A DNA stretch of 11,921 nucleotides from Bacteriovoracaceae bacterium UBA2394 (lineage in GTDB: Bacteria; Bdellovibrionota; UBA2394). Shown piece after piece: positions 1 through 7,100 of this stretch (positions are counted from its first letter, which is position 1; every line of letters begins with the position of its first letter). The position numbers were made by a program, and so were the translations under genes. The notes beneath the pieces are model-generated. The model had not been told where the DNA came from. It did not search any database and saw only the letters and a program-made list of their open reading frames with translations. The stretch spans positions 5,343-17,263 of the forward strand of contig DDSI01000272.1 in the NCBI GenBank assembly GCA_002343335.1, read 5' to 3'.

Positions 1-587
1 GTGTTTTTAACCCGCTCCAATTCTTTTTTCAGGCGGCCCATTTTTTCCCGAATGATCCGACGGTCGAGCTCGAGTTGCTTTTCCCCGGGACCCGTCATCC
101 CGATCCCTCCCCCTTTTTGCCGCTCCAAGTGAGTCCACATTCGAGTGAGGCGAGGCATGAGATACATCAATTGCGCGAGCTCAACCTGTAGTTGACCTTC
201 ACGAGTCTGCGCACGCTTTGCAAATATATCCAAGATGAGAGCACGGCGATCGATCGTTCGCACGCCGAAGATTTCCTCTAAATTACGCGACTGCCGGGGG
301 GAAAGTTCGTCATCAAAGATAACAAGATGAACTTTCGATTCCTTTACGATTGTCGCAATTTCTTCAACCTTTCCTTTGTTGATATAGGTCGCAGGATTAA
401 TGCGCTCCAAGCGACATGCGATGAGCTCAATGACATCTCCTCCGGCGGACAGCGTCAGTTGACGCAGCTCTTCCAGCGTATCTTCAACGTCTGGGTCTTC
501 CGGATTTCGTCGGGATTGATGGCGCGGTTGATAGGTTCCCACCAGAATCACGCGCTCGGAAGTTTTGACGCCCTCTGTCTTGTCCAT
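1..587 (-). CDS. hflX: GTPase HflX, N-terminal half (partial, 3' end outside window)
   Basis: Ribosome-associated GTPase that in other bacteria splits or rescues stalled 70S ribosomes under stress. The first 195 codons are visible, from an ATG at 585-587 read leftwards. Residues 11-110 form the HflX-specific N-terminal domain, including [10 protein letters not shown] (68-76) and [18 protein letters not shown] (91-108). The family signature follows: [19 protein letters not shown] (113-131), [14 protein letters not shown] (134-147) and [19 protein letters not shown] (159-177), then a Lys/Arg/Glu-rich coiled coil. The window ends just before the expected P-loop, so no GTP-binding motif can be checked. 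It is divergent from the glycosyltransferase, with 40 bp between the two start codons. No clear Shine-Dalgarno lies before the ATG. The family assignment is very secure from these motifs. Confidence 0.95.
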   Translation of the reverse strand, partial: MDKTEGVKTSERVILVGTYQPRHQSRRNPEDPDVEDTLEELRQLTLSAGGDVIELIACRLERINPATYINKGKVEEIATIVKESKVHLVIFDDELSPRQSRNLEEIFGVRTIDRRALILDIFAKRAQTREGQLQVELAQLMYLMPRLTRMWTHLERQKGGGIGMTGPGEKQLELDRRIIREKMGRLKKELERVKN

Positions 588-590
588 GGT

Positions 591-618
591 TTGAGCCTAA
601 GGAATTCTACGATACAAT
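591..618 (+). promoter_or_regulatory. Candidate sigma70-type promoter for the GT4 gene
   Basis: A TTGAGC box (591-596), a 16-bp spacer and TACAAT (613-618) lie in the 40-bp gap between the divergent starts of hflX and the glycosyltransferase. Transcription would start around 625, leaving only about 3 nt before the ATG at 628, so the mRNA would be nearly leaderless. That fits the absence of a good Shine-Dalgarno. This is a prediction from box similarity only. Confidence 0.4.
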
Positions 619-627
619 GGAAGCCGG

Positions 628-1713
628 ATGCGAATCGCCTTTTTTGCCAGCAATTGTGTGCCGTTCCACGCGAAGTCCCTAGAAGAGAGACCTCTAGGTG
701 GTACAGAAACCGGCGTGATTCGAATGGCGGAATGTTTGACCGCCCTCGGCCACGACGTGACGGTATTCACGCCCATGCCTAACCCTCCCGCATCGAAGCC
801 GACGTATCTGCCTTTGGCCGCCGTCGAACAACACCCGGGCGTTGATGTTTTCATTTCAATTCGCGATTGGATCCCCTGCATGTATCGCATTCCGGCGTCG
901 AAGCGAATGATGTGGACCGGCGATTCCTACGATCAATTTTGCAATTTTGGACTCGGAGACAAACGAGTCGCCGAAGTGGTAGACAACCTTCTCACCGTAA
1001 GCCCTTGGCAAGCGGATCAACTCTGTGAACGCTCGGGCTACCCTCGCTCTAAAGCCTGGGTGATTGAAAATGGAATCGAGCTCGATCATTTTAAAGGCAG
1101 CGAGCCTCGCGCTCGAAAACGTTTGATTTACTCTTCGACGCCTCACCGAGGGCTGTCCTTTGTGCCCGCCCTCATGATGAAGTTGCGTGAAAAACACCCG
1201 GAAGCCGAAATTCACATCTATAGTTCATACAAGGTTTATCACGATGAGCGTGCGAATGAGCGTCCGGATTTTTTCAGCGTCCTTGAAAAAACTCCGGGAT
1301 GCATCTTGCATGAATCTATTTTGCAAAAGGATCTAGCCCGCGAATTCATGAAATCTTCTGTTTTATTTTATCCCTGCGACTTCGAAGAAACTTTTTGTAT
1401 CACCGCCATGGAAGCGCAAGCTGCCGGTTGCGTGACGCTCGCAAGCGAACTCGCCGCTCTCCCCACCACCGTGGGTCAAAGCGGAATTCTTATTCCTGGA
1501 AGGCCGTCTCGACCCGGGTACGCCGAAGAGTTTGTGAATGCCTGCGATCGACTCCTCTCCGACGATGGGCTTTGGACTCGCCTCTCTGAAGAAGGAAAAC
1601 GACGAGCTCAAGGCTATTCCTGGACGAATCTGGCCAAACGATTTCACGATTTTCTCTCCCCGCAGGTGGCTCAAAGCCCTCGCGCCGACGCCTCTCAACC
1701 CCGCTTCAATTGA
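628..1713 (+). CDS. GT-B fold glycosyltransferase, family 4-like
   Basis: Predicted cytoplasmic glycosyltransferase of 361 aa that transfers a sugar from a nucleotide-sugar donor. The acceptor cannot be told from sequence. The N-terminal Rossmann domain starts at once (MRIAFFASN, 1-9) and has the glycine-rich GGTE loop (24-27) typical of GT4 enzymes. Other landmarks are SPWQAD (125-130), ENGIELDHF (147-155) and SSTPHRGL (169-176), the start of the donor-binding half. The retaining-GT EX7E motif is present as E254 and E262 within FEETFCITAMEAQAAG. There is no signal peptide or membrane segment. The ATG at 628 is chosen because the protein begins directly at the first beta strand; only a weak GGAA precedes it. 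The tail after residue 343 is low-complexity. It lies 49 bp upstream of bufB on the same strand and might be co-transcribed, but a functional link to bufferins is not established. Similar proteins often act in polysaccharide or LPS synthesis. Confidence 0.85.
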   Translation: MRIAFFASNCVPFHAKSLEERPLGGTETGVIRMAECLTALGHDVTVFTPMPNPPASKPTYLPLAAVEQHPGVDVFISIRDWIPCMYRIPASKRMMWTGDSYDQFCNFGLGDKRVAEVVDNLLTVSPWQADQLCERSGYPRSKAWVIENGIELDHFKGSEPRARKRLIYSSTPHRGLSFVPALMMKLREKHPEAEIHIYSSYKVYHDERANERPDFFSVLEKTPGCILHESILQKDLAREFMKSSVLFYPCDFEETFCITAMEAQAAGCVTLASELAALPTTVGQSGILIPGRPSRPGYAEEFVNACDRLLSDDGLWTRLSEEGKRRAQGYSWTNLAKRFHDFLSPQVAQSPRADASQPRFN

Positions 1714-1716
1714 TCG

Positions 1717-1746
1717 TTGACGTAGAATTTGGCCCTCAGCCAATCT
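1717..1746 (+). promoter_or_regulatory. Weak candidate promoter for the buf operon
   Basis: TTGACG (1717-1722) is a good -35 box, but the best partner, CAATCT (1741-1746) at 18 bp, keeps only the key A2 and T6 of a -10 box. It would start transcription about 10 nt before the bufB GTG. Bufferin operons are metal-induced in other bacteria, and a poor core promoter would suit activation, but no operator or regulator gene is visible here. The alternative is read-through from the glycosyltransferase gene. Confidence 0.2.
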
Positions 1747-1758
1747 CAAGAACTGAGG
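1734..1758 (+). promoter_or_regulatory. Hairpin able to mask the bufB ribosome-binding site
   Basis: CCTCAG (1734-1739) and CTGAGG (1753-1758) form a perfect 6-bp inverted repeat around a 13-nt loop. The 3' arm contains the only Shine-Dalgarno-like sequence of bufB, GAGG at 1755-1758, four bases before the GTG at 1763. In a transcript coming from upstream, the hairpin would hide the ribosome-binding site. A six-pair stem is modest, so regulation is inference. Confidence 0.4.
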
Positions 1759-1762
1759 ACTT

Positions 1763-2605
1763 GTGAGAAATACACCCTATCTTGGATTCGGACTCGGTTT
1801 AAGAAACCCTCATTATAAAGATGTGCTGAAAGGCACGCCGAAGGTGGATTGGCTCGAGGTGATCTCCGAAAATTTTCTGGGACGTGAGAATCTTACGGCT
1901 GGGCCAGGCCTCGATCGATTGCTTGAGATCCGAGAGAAGTATCCGATTGTCTTGCACGGGGTCTCACTTTCGATTGGAAGCGCAGACCCACTCAATAAAA
2001 AATATATGAAGCGCGTCAAGGATCTCTATGAGGTAGTGAAACCAGTCTGGGTGTCCGACCATCTCTGTTGGACCGGTGTCCATGGCTTAAATGCGCATGA
2101 TCTGCTTCCCATTCCTTATACAAAGTCCGCCATTCGACACATCGTCGGCCGTGTAAAGGCTGTTCAAGATTTTTACGGACGCCAGATTCTTTTAGAGAAT
2201 GTATCGAGCTATGCTGAATTCTCGGAGAGCACTTACACCGAGTGGGAGTTTCTCGCGGAGGTTGCAGACAAATCGGATTCAGGAATTTTGCTCGATGTGA
2301 ATAATGTCTACGTAAGTTCCTTCAATCATGGGTTCGATCCCTATCAATATTTAAAGAATCTTCCCCATGATCGCATCCAGCAAATTCATTTGGCGGGCCA
2401 CACGAATAAGGGTCGATACCTCATTGACACTCACGATCACCCCGTGGTGGAGAAGGTTTGGCAACTCTATGAATGGCTTCTGCAAGAGATTGGTCCCCGA
2501 AATACCATGATCGAGCGAGACGATCATATTCCGCCGTTTGAAGAATTGGTGGCAGAGCTGGATCGCGCGCGAGCGCTTGTGAAGCGACAAAAGAGGACCG
2601 CCTAA
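1763..2605 (+). CDS. bufB: DUF692 multinuclear non-heme iron oxidase (MNIO), bufferin-modifying enzyme BufB/GigA-like
   Basis: A TIM-barrel enzyme of 280 aa. In characterised bufferin systems the homologue uses a mixed-valent iron centre and O2 to convert precursor cysteines into oxidised heterocycles (5-thiooxazole). Visible family signatures: GFGLGLRNPHY (8-18), ISENF (34-38), LHGVSLSIGS (64-73), VSDHLCW (97-103), AHDLLPIPYT (111-120), LENVSSY (144-150), LLDVNNVYVS (176-185), IHLAGH (208-213), DTHDHPV (222-228) and IERDDHIPP (250-258). These supply the conserved His/Glu/Asp ligands expected for the metal site. Length is normal for the family. The start is GTG at 1763, with GAGG four bases upstream; a TTG just before it runs into TGA. 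The protein is cytosolic, with no signal peptide. Four bases separate its stop from bufC, indicating translational coupling. The enzyme family is certain; its pairing with the BufA here follows from gene order. Confidence 0.93.
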   Translation: MRNTPYLGFGLGLRNPHYKDVLKGTPKVDWLEVISENFLGRENLTAGPGLDRLLEIREKYPIVLHGVSLSIGSADPLNKKYMKRVKDLYEVVKPVWVSDHLCWTGVHGLNAHDLLPIPYTKSAIRHIVGRVKAVQDFYGRQILLENVSSYAEFSESTYTEWEFLAEVADKSDSGILLDVNNVYVSSFNHGFDPYQYLKNLPHDRIQQIHLAGHTNKGRYLIDTHDHPVVEKVWQLYEWLLQEIGPRNTMIERDDHIPPFEELVAELDRARALVKRQKRTA

Positions 2606-2609
2606 GATC

Positions 2610-3377
2610 ATGAGTCGAGATGTTTTGAAATCTCAAGATTGGTTCTTAAACGCCATTCGCTCGGCGAATGTAAAATCGAAGCAAATTTACGCGAAAAAGA
2701 TTAATCAAACGCCGACCTTCAATGCCTCTGAGCGCATGGGTATTTATCGCAATGCCTATCGGATTCGCTTGAAGGAATGTTTGGCCGAAGATTTTCCGGT
2801 AACGGCAAAGCTTATGGGATCAAAGAAATTTGATCGGATTTCCGAGGATTATATTCGTCTTCGCCCTTCTCGATATTCAAGCTTGGTGGATTTTGGAGAA
2901 AATTTTGCGAAGTTTTTAAGGAACAAGAGAGCGCTTTCTAAAATTTTCTCGGAACTTGCTGATTATGAATGGGCAATCATCGATTGTCGATTTACCGAGA
3001 ATCGTCCTAAGAATCTGTTAAAGCCCGATCAATTGGCCGAATTGAGTCCCGAGGAAATCATGGTCGAAAGGGATCCATCGGTCTTTGCGATGGAATCAAG
3101 TTGGCCCTTGATTCAAGTTTGGAGGAAGAAAAGACAGCTTCCGAAAAAGAAGAGTTTTTTGATTGTGCATCGGCGCGATCGCTCGATTCAGTTCTGTTCT
3201 TTGGATGCTCATGCTTACAAAATTGTAAGCTATCTCACTCAACCCACCTCTCTGATCGCCGTTCTCAGCGACAAGACATTCAAAAACTTTGACGCAAAAA
3301 TTTGGAATCGCACTTTCAAAACGCTCGTAAAAAATGAAATTGTCTTTTATCGCCATAAAAATTTCTCCATACTTTAG
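2610..3377 (+). CDS. bufC: DUF2063-type MNIO partner protein, BufC/GigB-like
   Basis: A partner of 255 aa, thought in MNIO systems to bind the precursor and present it to the oxidase. The N-terminal DUF2063 domain shows its usual pattern: ERMGIYRNAYRIRLKECL (41-58), DFPVTAKLMG (61-70), F..I...YI....P (74-86), then VDFGENFAKFL (93-103) and LADYEWAIIDCRF (116-128). The C-terminal half (about 140-255) is basic and less conserved. It contains LDAHAYKIV and a helix-strand end resembling the winged-helix-like half of these partners. There is no signal peptide. The ATG at 2610 sits 4 bp after the bufB stop. The best purine run, AAGAGG (2591-2596), is rather far, so reinitiation after bufB is likely. 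Some HvfC-like proteins recruit other substrates, so the precise role is inferred. Confidence 0.88.
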   Translation: MSRDVLKSQDWFLNAIRSANVKSKQIYAKKINQTPTFNASERMGIYRNAYRIRLKECLAEDFPVTAKLMGSKKFDRISEDYIRLRPSRYSSLVDFGENFAKFLRNKRALSKIFSELADYEWAIIDCRFTENRPKNLLKPDQLAELSPEEIMVERDPSVFAMESSWPLIQVWRKKRQLPKKKSFLIVHRRDRSIQFCSLDAHAYKIVSYLTQPTSLIAVLSDKTFKNFDAKIWNRTFKTLVKNEIVFYRHKNFSIL

Positions 3378-3401
3378 CTTCAACTTAAGAAAGGGATCAC
3401 C

Positions 3402-3635
3402 ATGAAAAAATCAACCAAAGTCATTACGACTGCTGCGATCGCCGGCATTATCGCTGGTTTCCAAAGCATCAAACCCGTAATGGCAAAATCCACAACCACA
3501 CCGACCACAACGAACGCAGATGATAAAAACATGTGCGAAAACAAGTGCACCGGTAAGGCTGGAAAAGACAAATGCAAAACCCATTGCGCCAGCAAAGATT
3601 CTTGCAAAGGCAAGGATGGTTGCTCTGGAAAATAA
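3402..3635 (+). CDS. bufA: Exported Cys-rich bufferin-like RiPP precursor BufA/GigP-like
   Basis: A small precursor of 77 aa. Residues 1-28 form a Sec signal peptide: KK at 2-3, a hydrophobic core around TTAAIAGIIAGF (9-20), and a V-M-A cleavage box ending at 28. A Thr/Ser/Pro linker (29-38) follows, then a Lys-rich core with six cysteines in three pairs: C45-x3-C49, C58-x3-C62 and C68-x5-C74. It lacks the Glu/Tyr-Gly signature of the DUF2282 bufferins that I know best, and it also lacks EGKCG repeats. It is therefore assigned by context (directly after bufB and bufC, before DoxX) plus the signal peptide and Cys pattern. In known systems the cysteines are oxidised in the cytoplasm, with the signal peptide serving as leader, and the exported peptide chelates copper. 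AAGGG (3391-3395) is a strong ribosome-binding site. The gene is 24 bp after bufC and is closed by its own terminator. Confidence 0.82.
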   Translation: MKKSTKVITTAAIAGIIAGFQSIKPVMAKSTTTPTTTNADDKNMCENKCTGKAGKDKCKTHCASKDSCKGKDGCSGK

Positions 3636-3673
3636 GAGCTATTTTTACGCTCTATTAGCAGTGTAAATGCTTG

Positions 3674-3707
3674 AGAGCCCTCGGATTCGTTCGAGGGCTC
3701 TTTTTTT
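3674..3707 (+). terminator. Strong intrinsic terminator after bufA
   Basis: A perfect 10-bp stem, AGAGCCCTCG (3674-3683) with CGAGGGCTCT (3692-3701), has loop GATTCGTT and runs straight into seven T residues (3701-3707). It lies 38 bp after the bufA stop and 28 bp before the bufD start. This is the clearest terminator in the window, and it splits the precursor from the last gene of the cassette. Confidence 0.93.
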
Positions 3708-3735
3708 ACCGAGATTGTTAGAGAGAGGAAGCAAA

Positions 3736-4182
3736 ATGAAAGTAATCTGCAAACAAACATGCGAAAAAACGAAGGCGGTTTTAGACAAAGGAAAATGTAT
3801 TGCCCTACTCGTCACTCGTCTCGCCGTGGGGTTTGTATTTCTCCAAGCGGGTTGGGGAAAGCTTAACAATCTCGAGCGCACCATTAATTTTTTTGAAACT
3901 CTGGGAATTCCCGCACCTTCCATTCAAGGGCCCTTCGTCGCGGGACTGGAATTCGTCGGCGGCATCTTACTCCTCGTGGGTTTTCTCACTCGTTTCATTT
4001 CTATTCCGCTTACCGTCACGTTGATTGTGGCGATCGCGACGGCAAAAATGGATGAGGTCACGGCACCCTGGGATATTCTCGGCCTTTCGGAATTTGCGCT
4101 GATAGCGCTGCTTGTTGTGCTGATGACTCACGGTGCAGGCTCCGCCTCTGTCGATCATTTCGCGTGCCGAGGAAAAAAATAA
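3736..4182 (+). CDS. bufD: DoxX-family membrane protein, BufD/GigT-like, with Cys-rich N-terminal tail
   Basis: A DoxX-family integral membrane protein of 148 aa. Four membrane helices are apparent, at about 23-39, 66-84, 87-104 and 117-132. DoxX landmarks are RLAVGFVFLQAGWGKL (28-43), LGIPAP (56-61), AGLEFVGGILLLVGFLTR (69-86) and the acidic loop KMDEVTAPWD (104-113). DoxX proteins close many bufferin and gig operons; an electron-transfer or redox role has been proposed, but its function there is unsettled. The ATG at 3736 is chosen because AGAGGAAG (3725-3732) precedes it. An upstream in-frame ATG at 3667 would translate through the terminator hairpin. Odd points: the cytoplasmic N-terminus reads MKVICKQTCEK with C5-x3-C9 and C21, resembling the BufA spacing, and C144 lies near the C-terminus. 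Its stop codon directly abuts the dnaE stop codon. Confidence 0.87.
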   Translation: MKVICKQTCEKTKAVLDKGKCIALLVTRLAVGFVFLQAGWGKLNNLERTINFFETLGIPAPSIQGPFVAGLEFVGGILLLVGFLTRFISIPLTVTLIVAIATAKMDEVTAPWDILGLSEFALIALLVVLMTHGAGSASVDHFACRGKK

Positions 4183-7100
4183 CTACTGCAGCGTAAGTGC
4201 GCTTTCGCCAAAGCTCTGCTCGAGCCAGCCGATAAGTTCGGGATGCACTTGCACAGCGTAGGGAGTCGTCAGCGTCACCGTCGACTCGCGCACTTCTGCT
4301 CCTGCCACTTGCGCTTCGGCCGCAATGTGAATTTTAATTTTCACTTCGCCCGGAAACTTTTTGGCATGATCCGGAAATTTTTGAAGATGCGAGAGCAAGC
4401 TTTTATTTTTTACGCGAATATGTAGCTCGGAAAATGGAACTTGGGAAAGATCGGAGAGATCGCGAGCGAGAATTCGAGTGACTTCATTTTCACGCACGAC
4501 CTGACCTTTCACCAAAAGGATTCGGTCATTCACGATGAGCGCGCCTTTTCTGGCAAAAAGATCGGAGAACACCACAACCTCGATGACCCCGTCGCGATCT
4601 TCCAATGTGAAAAATGCCATCTTTGTGCCTTTTTTGGTGAAGATTTCTTTGAAGGAAATAATGAGGCCGGCGACCGACACTTCCGTTTCTCGTGAAGGCA
4701 CAGCGCCCTCATGCAAATCTACAATCGAGGTCGATTTAAAGGTCGCAAGCAGTGGCTTGTAGGCCTTAAGGGGATGACCCGTCATGTACGTGCCGAGTAA
4801 ATGCTTCTCGTCATTCAATCGAATGCGATCCGCCCATTCTTCCACGACTTTGAATTTCGGCTTAGCCGCAAAGAGCGCCCGCTGTCCCCCGGCGCGATCC
4901 TTTCCTTCCGCCGCTCCGGCGCTCAGGAGAGAATCGAGCGATGCAAAGAGGGTCGCGCGCGTCGCGCCCATGTTATCGAGCGCACCGGAGCGCACGAGGC
5001 ACTCGGCCTGACGTTTATTTAAAACCTCAAACGGTGCGCGCTTAAAAAAATCAAAGGCATCTTTGAACTCACCGTTCAGCTCTCGTTCTTTCAAAATTCC
5101 TTCGGCGACATTTTGTCCCAGGTTCTTGATCGAGCCCAAACCGTATCGAACAGAGCCATCTTTTTCCGGATGAAAATCCACGAGCGAGGAATTCACATGC
5201 GGCGGTAAGACGCGGATATCGCGCTGACCGGCAGCTCGCACAATGATTCCAATTTTTTCGATATCTTCGGATTCCGAAGAAAGAAGTGCCGCAAAAAATG
5301 CGCTCGGATAGTAGGTTTTAAGATACGCCGTCTGCACGGTGATCATGGCGTAGGCAGCAGCGTGAGATTTATTGAAACCGTAATTCGCAAATTCCGACAT
5401 CAAATCGAAAATCTTTTGGGCCAAATCTTCTGGATGACCATTCTTCACCGCGCCGGCCACAAATTTCTCGCGCTGCTTGGCCATTTCTGCGGCAATTTTT
5501 TTTCCCATGGCGCGACGGAGCAAGTCGGCTTCGCCAAGCGAGTAGCTTGCCATCACATTGGCGGTCTTCATGACCTGCTCTTGATAGACAAACACGCCGT
5601 ATGTCTCTCGCAAAATGGGCTCGAGCACCGGCGAGTCATACTCAACGGCTTTCCTACCCGCCTTTCGCAAAATGAAATCGTCGATCATGCCCCCTTCAAT
5701 CGGGCCCGGACGATAGAGTGCGACGAGCGCGATGATATCTTCCAGACACGTCGGTTTCAATTTTCGCAAAACATCTCGCATCCCCGAGGATTCAAGCTGG
5801 AACACGCCCACCGTTTCTCCGGTGGCGAGATCCGCCATCACTTTGGGGTCGTTGTAATCGATGCGAAGCAGATCGATCTTTTCACCCGTGATTTGGATGC
5901 ACTCCTGAATGACGGTGAGGTTTCGAAGACCGAGAAAGTCGAACTTCAAAAGGCCGAGCTTCTCGATCCCCTTCATTTCAAACTGGGAGACAATTTCACC
6001 GTCGGAGCCTTTGTGCAGCGGCACATACTTGGTGAGAATATCATCCGCAATGACGACGCCGGCGGCATGCACCGAGGAGTGGCGGTTCAACCCCTCGAGT
6101 CGTTCCGCAATTTTCAGTAATTCATCGGCCTTCGGATCCCGTGCTCGCACATTCGCAAACTCCGGCTCCTTCTCAAAGGCTTCGGAAAGCGTGATATTGA
6201 TGACGTTCGGAACGAGCTTCGCGATCGCATCGACATCGCCGTAAGGAATGGCGAGCACGCGACCGACATCGCGGATCACGGCCTTCGATTTCATTTTTCC
6301 AAAGGTGATGATCTGCGCGACTTTGAGATTTTCTTCCTCGGGCCGGCCTTCCGACTCCTCTTCCGTCAAATTATATTTTTGCCGCACATATTCTATGACG
6401 CGATCGCGCCCTTTGATGCAAAAATCCACGTCGAAGTCGGGCATGCTCACCCGCTCGGGATTCAGGAATCGCTCGAAGAGCAAATTGTAACGAACCGGAT
6501 CGATGTCGACGATGTCCAAGCAGTAAGCCGCGAGACTCCCCGCTCCGGATCCCCGCCCGGGACCGACGGGAATATTATTGCGCTTACTCCATTGAATAAA
6601 GTCGGCGACCACCAAGAAGTAATCCGAGAATCGCATTTTGCAAATGATGCGATATTCTTCTTCCAGTCGATCGCGATAAATTTTTTCTGTCTCCGCCCAT
6701 TTCTCGGGAGGCGTGTAAGTACGAGCGAGATCGAGACGATTCTTCAGGCCCTTCTGACATTCTTCATAGAGACGCTCGTCTATTTTTTTGACGTGTTTTC
6801 GATCTGGATCCGTAAATCTGGGAATATGGTAATCTCCAATTTTCCACTCGAACGTCACTCGCTCTGCAATGCGATTGCTTTCTTCCACCCACTCGCGTCG
6901 GTCTAAAAAAAGCGAATTCATCTGTTCGGGTGTTTTCAAATAAAAATCCTGAGACGGAAGCTGCGGGCGATTTTCATCATCAAGCGTCGTGCCCTCGCCA
7001 ATGCCCATCATGACTTCATGCGCGAGGTGATCATCCGGCTTTAAATAATAGACGGGCTGCGTGGCCACGCACTTTACTTTGAGGCGATCCGCGGCCGCTA

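Noticed and set aside
327..782. Plus-strand open frame of 151 codons
   Set aside because: It runs antisense through the first half of hflX and out of frame into the glycosyltransferase start. The hflX motifs on the other strand are unmistakable, and the encoded sequence matches nothing I recognise.
3667..3735. Upstream ATG (3667) extending the DoxX protein by 23 residues
   Set aside because: The extension would be translated through the terminator hairpin and T tract and has no ribosome-binding site. The ATG at 3736 has AGAGGAAG in front.
5362..6120. Plus-strand open frame of 252 codons
   Set aside because: It lies wholly antisense to the polymerase palm and fingers of dnaE. It is a by-product of dnaE codon use, with no family resemblance.
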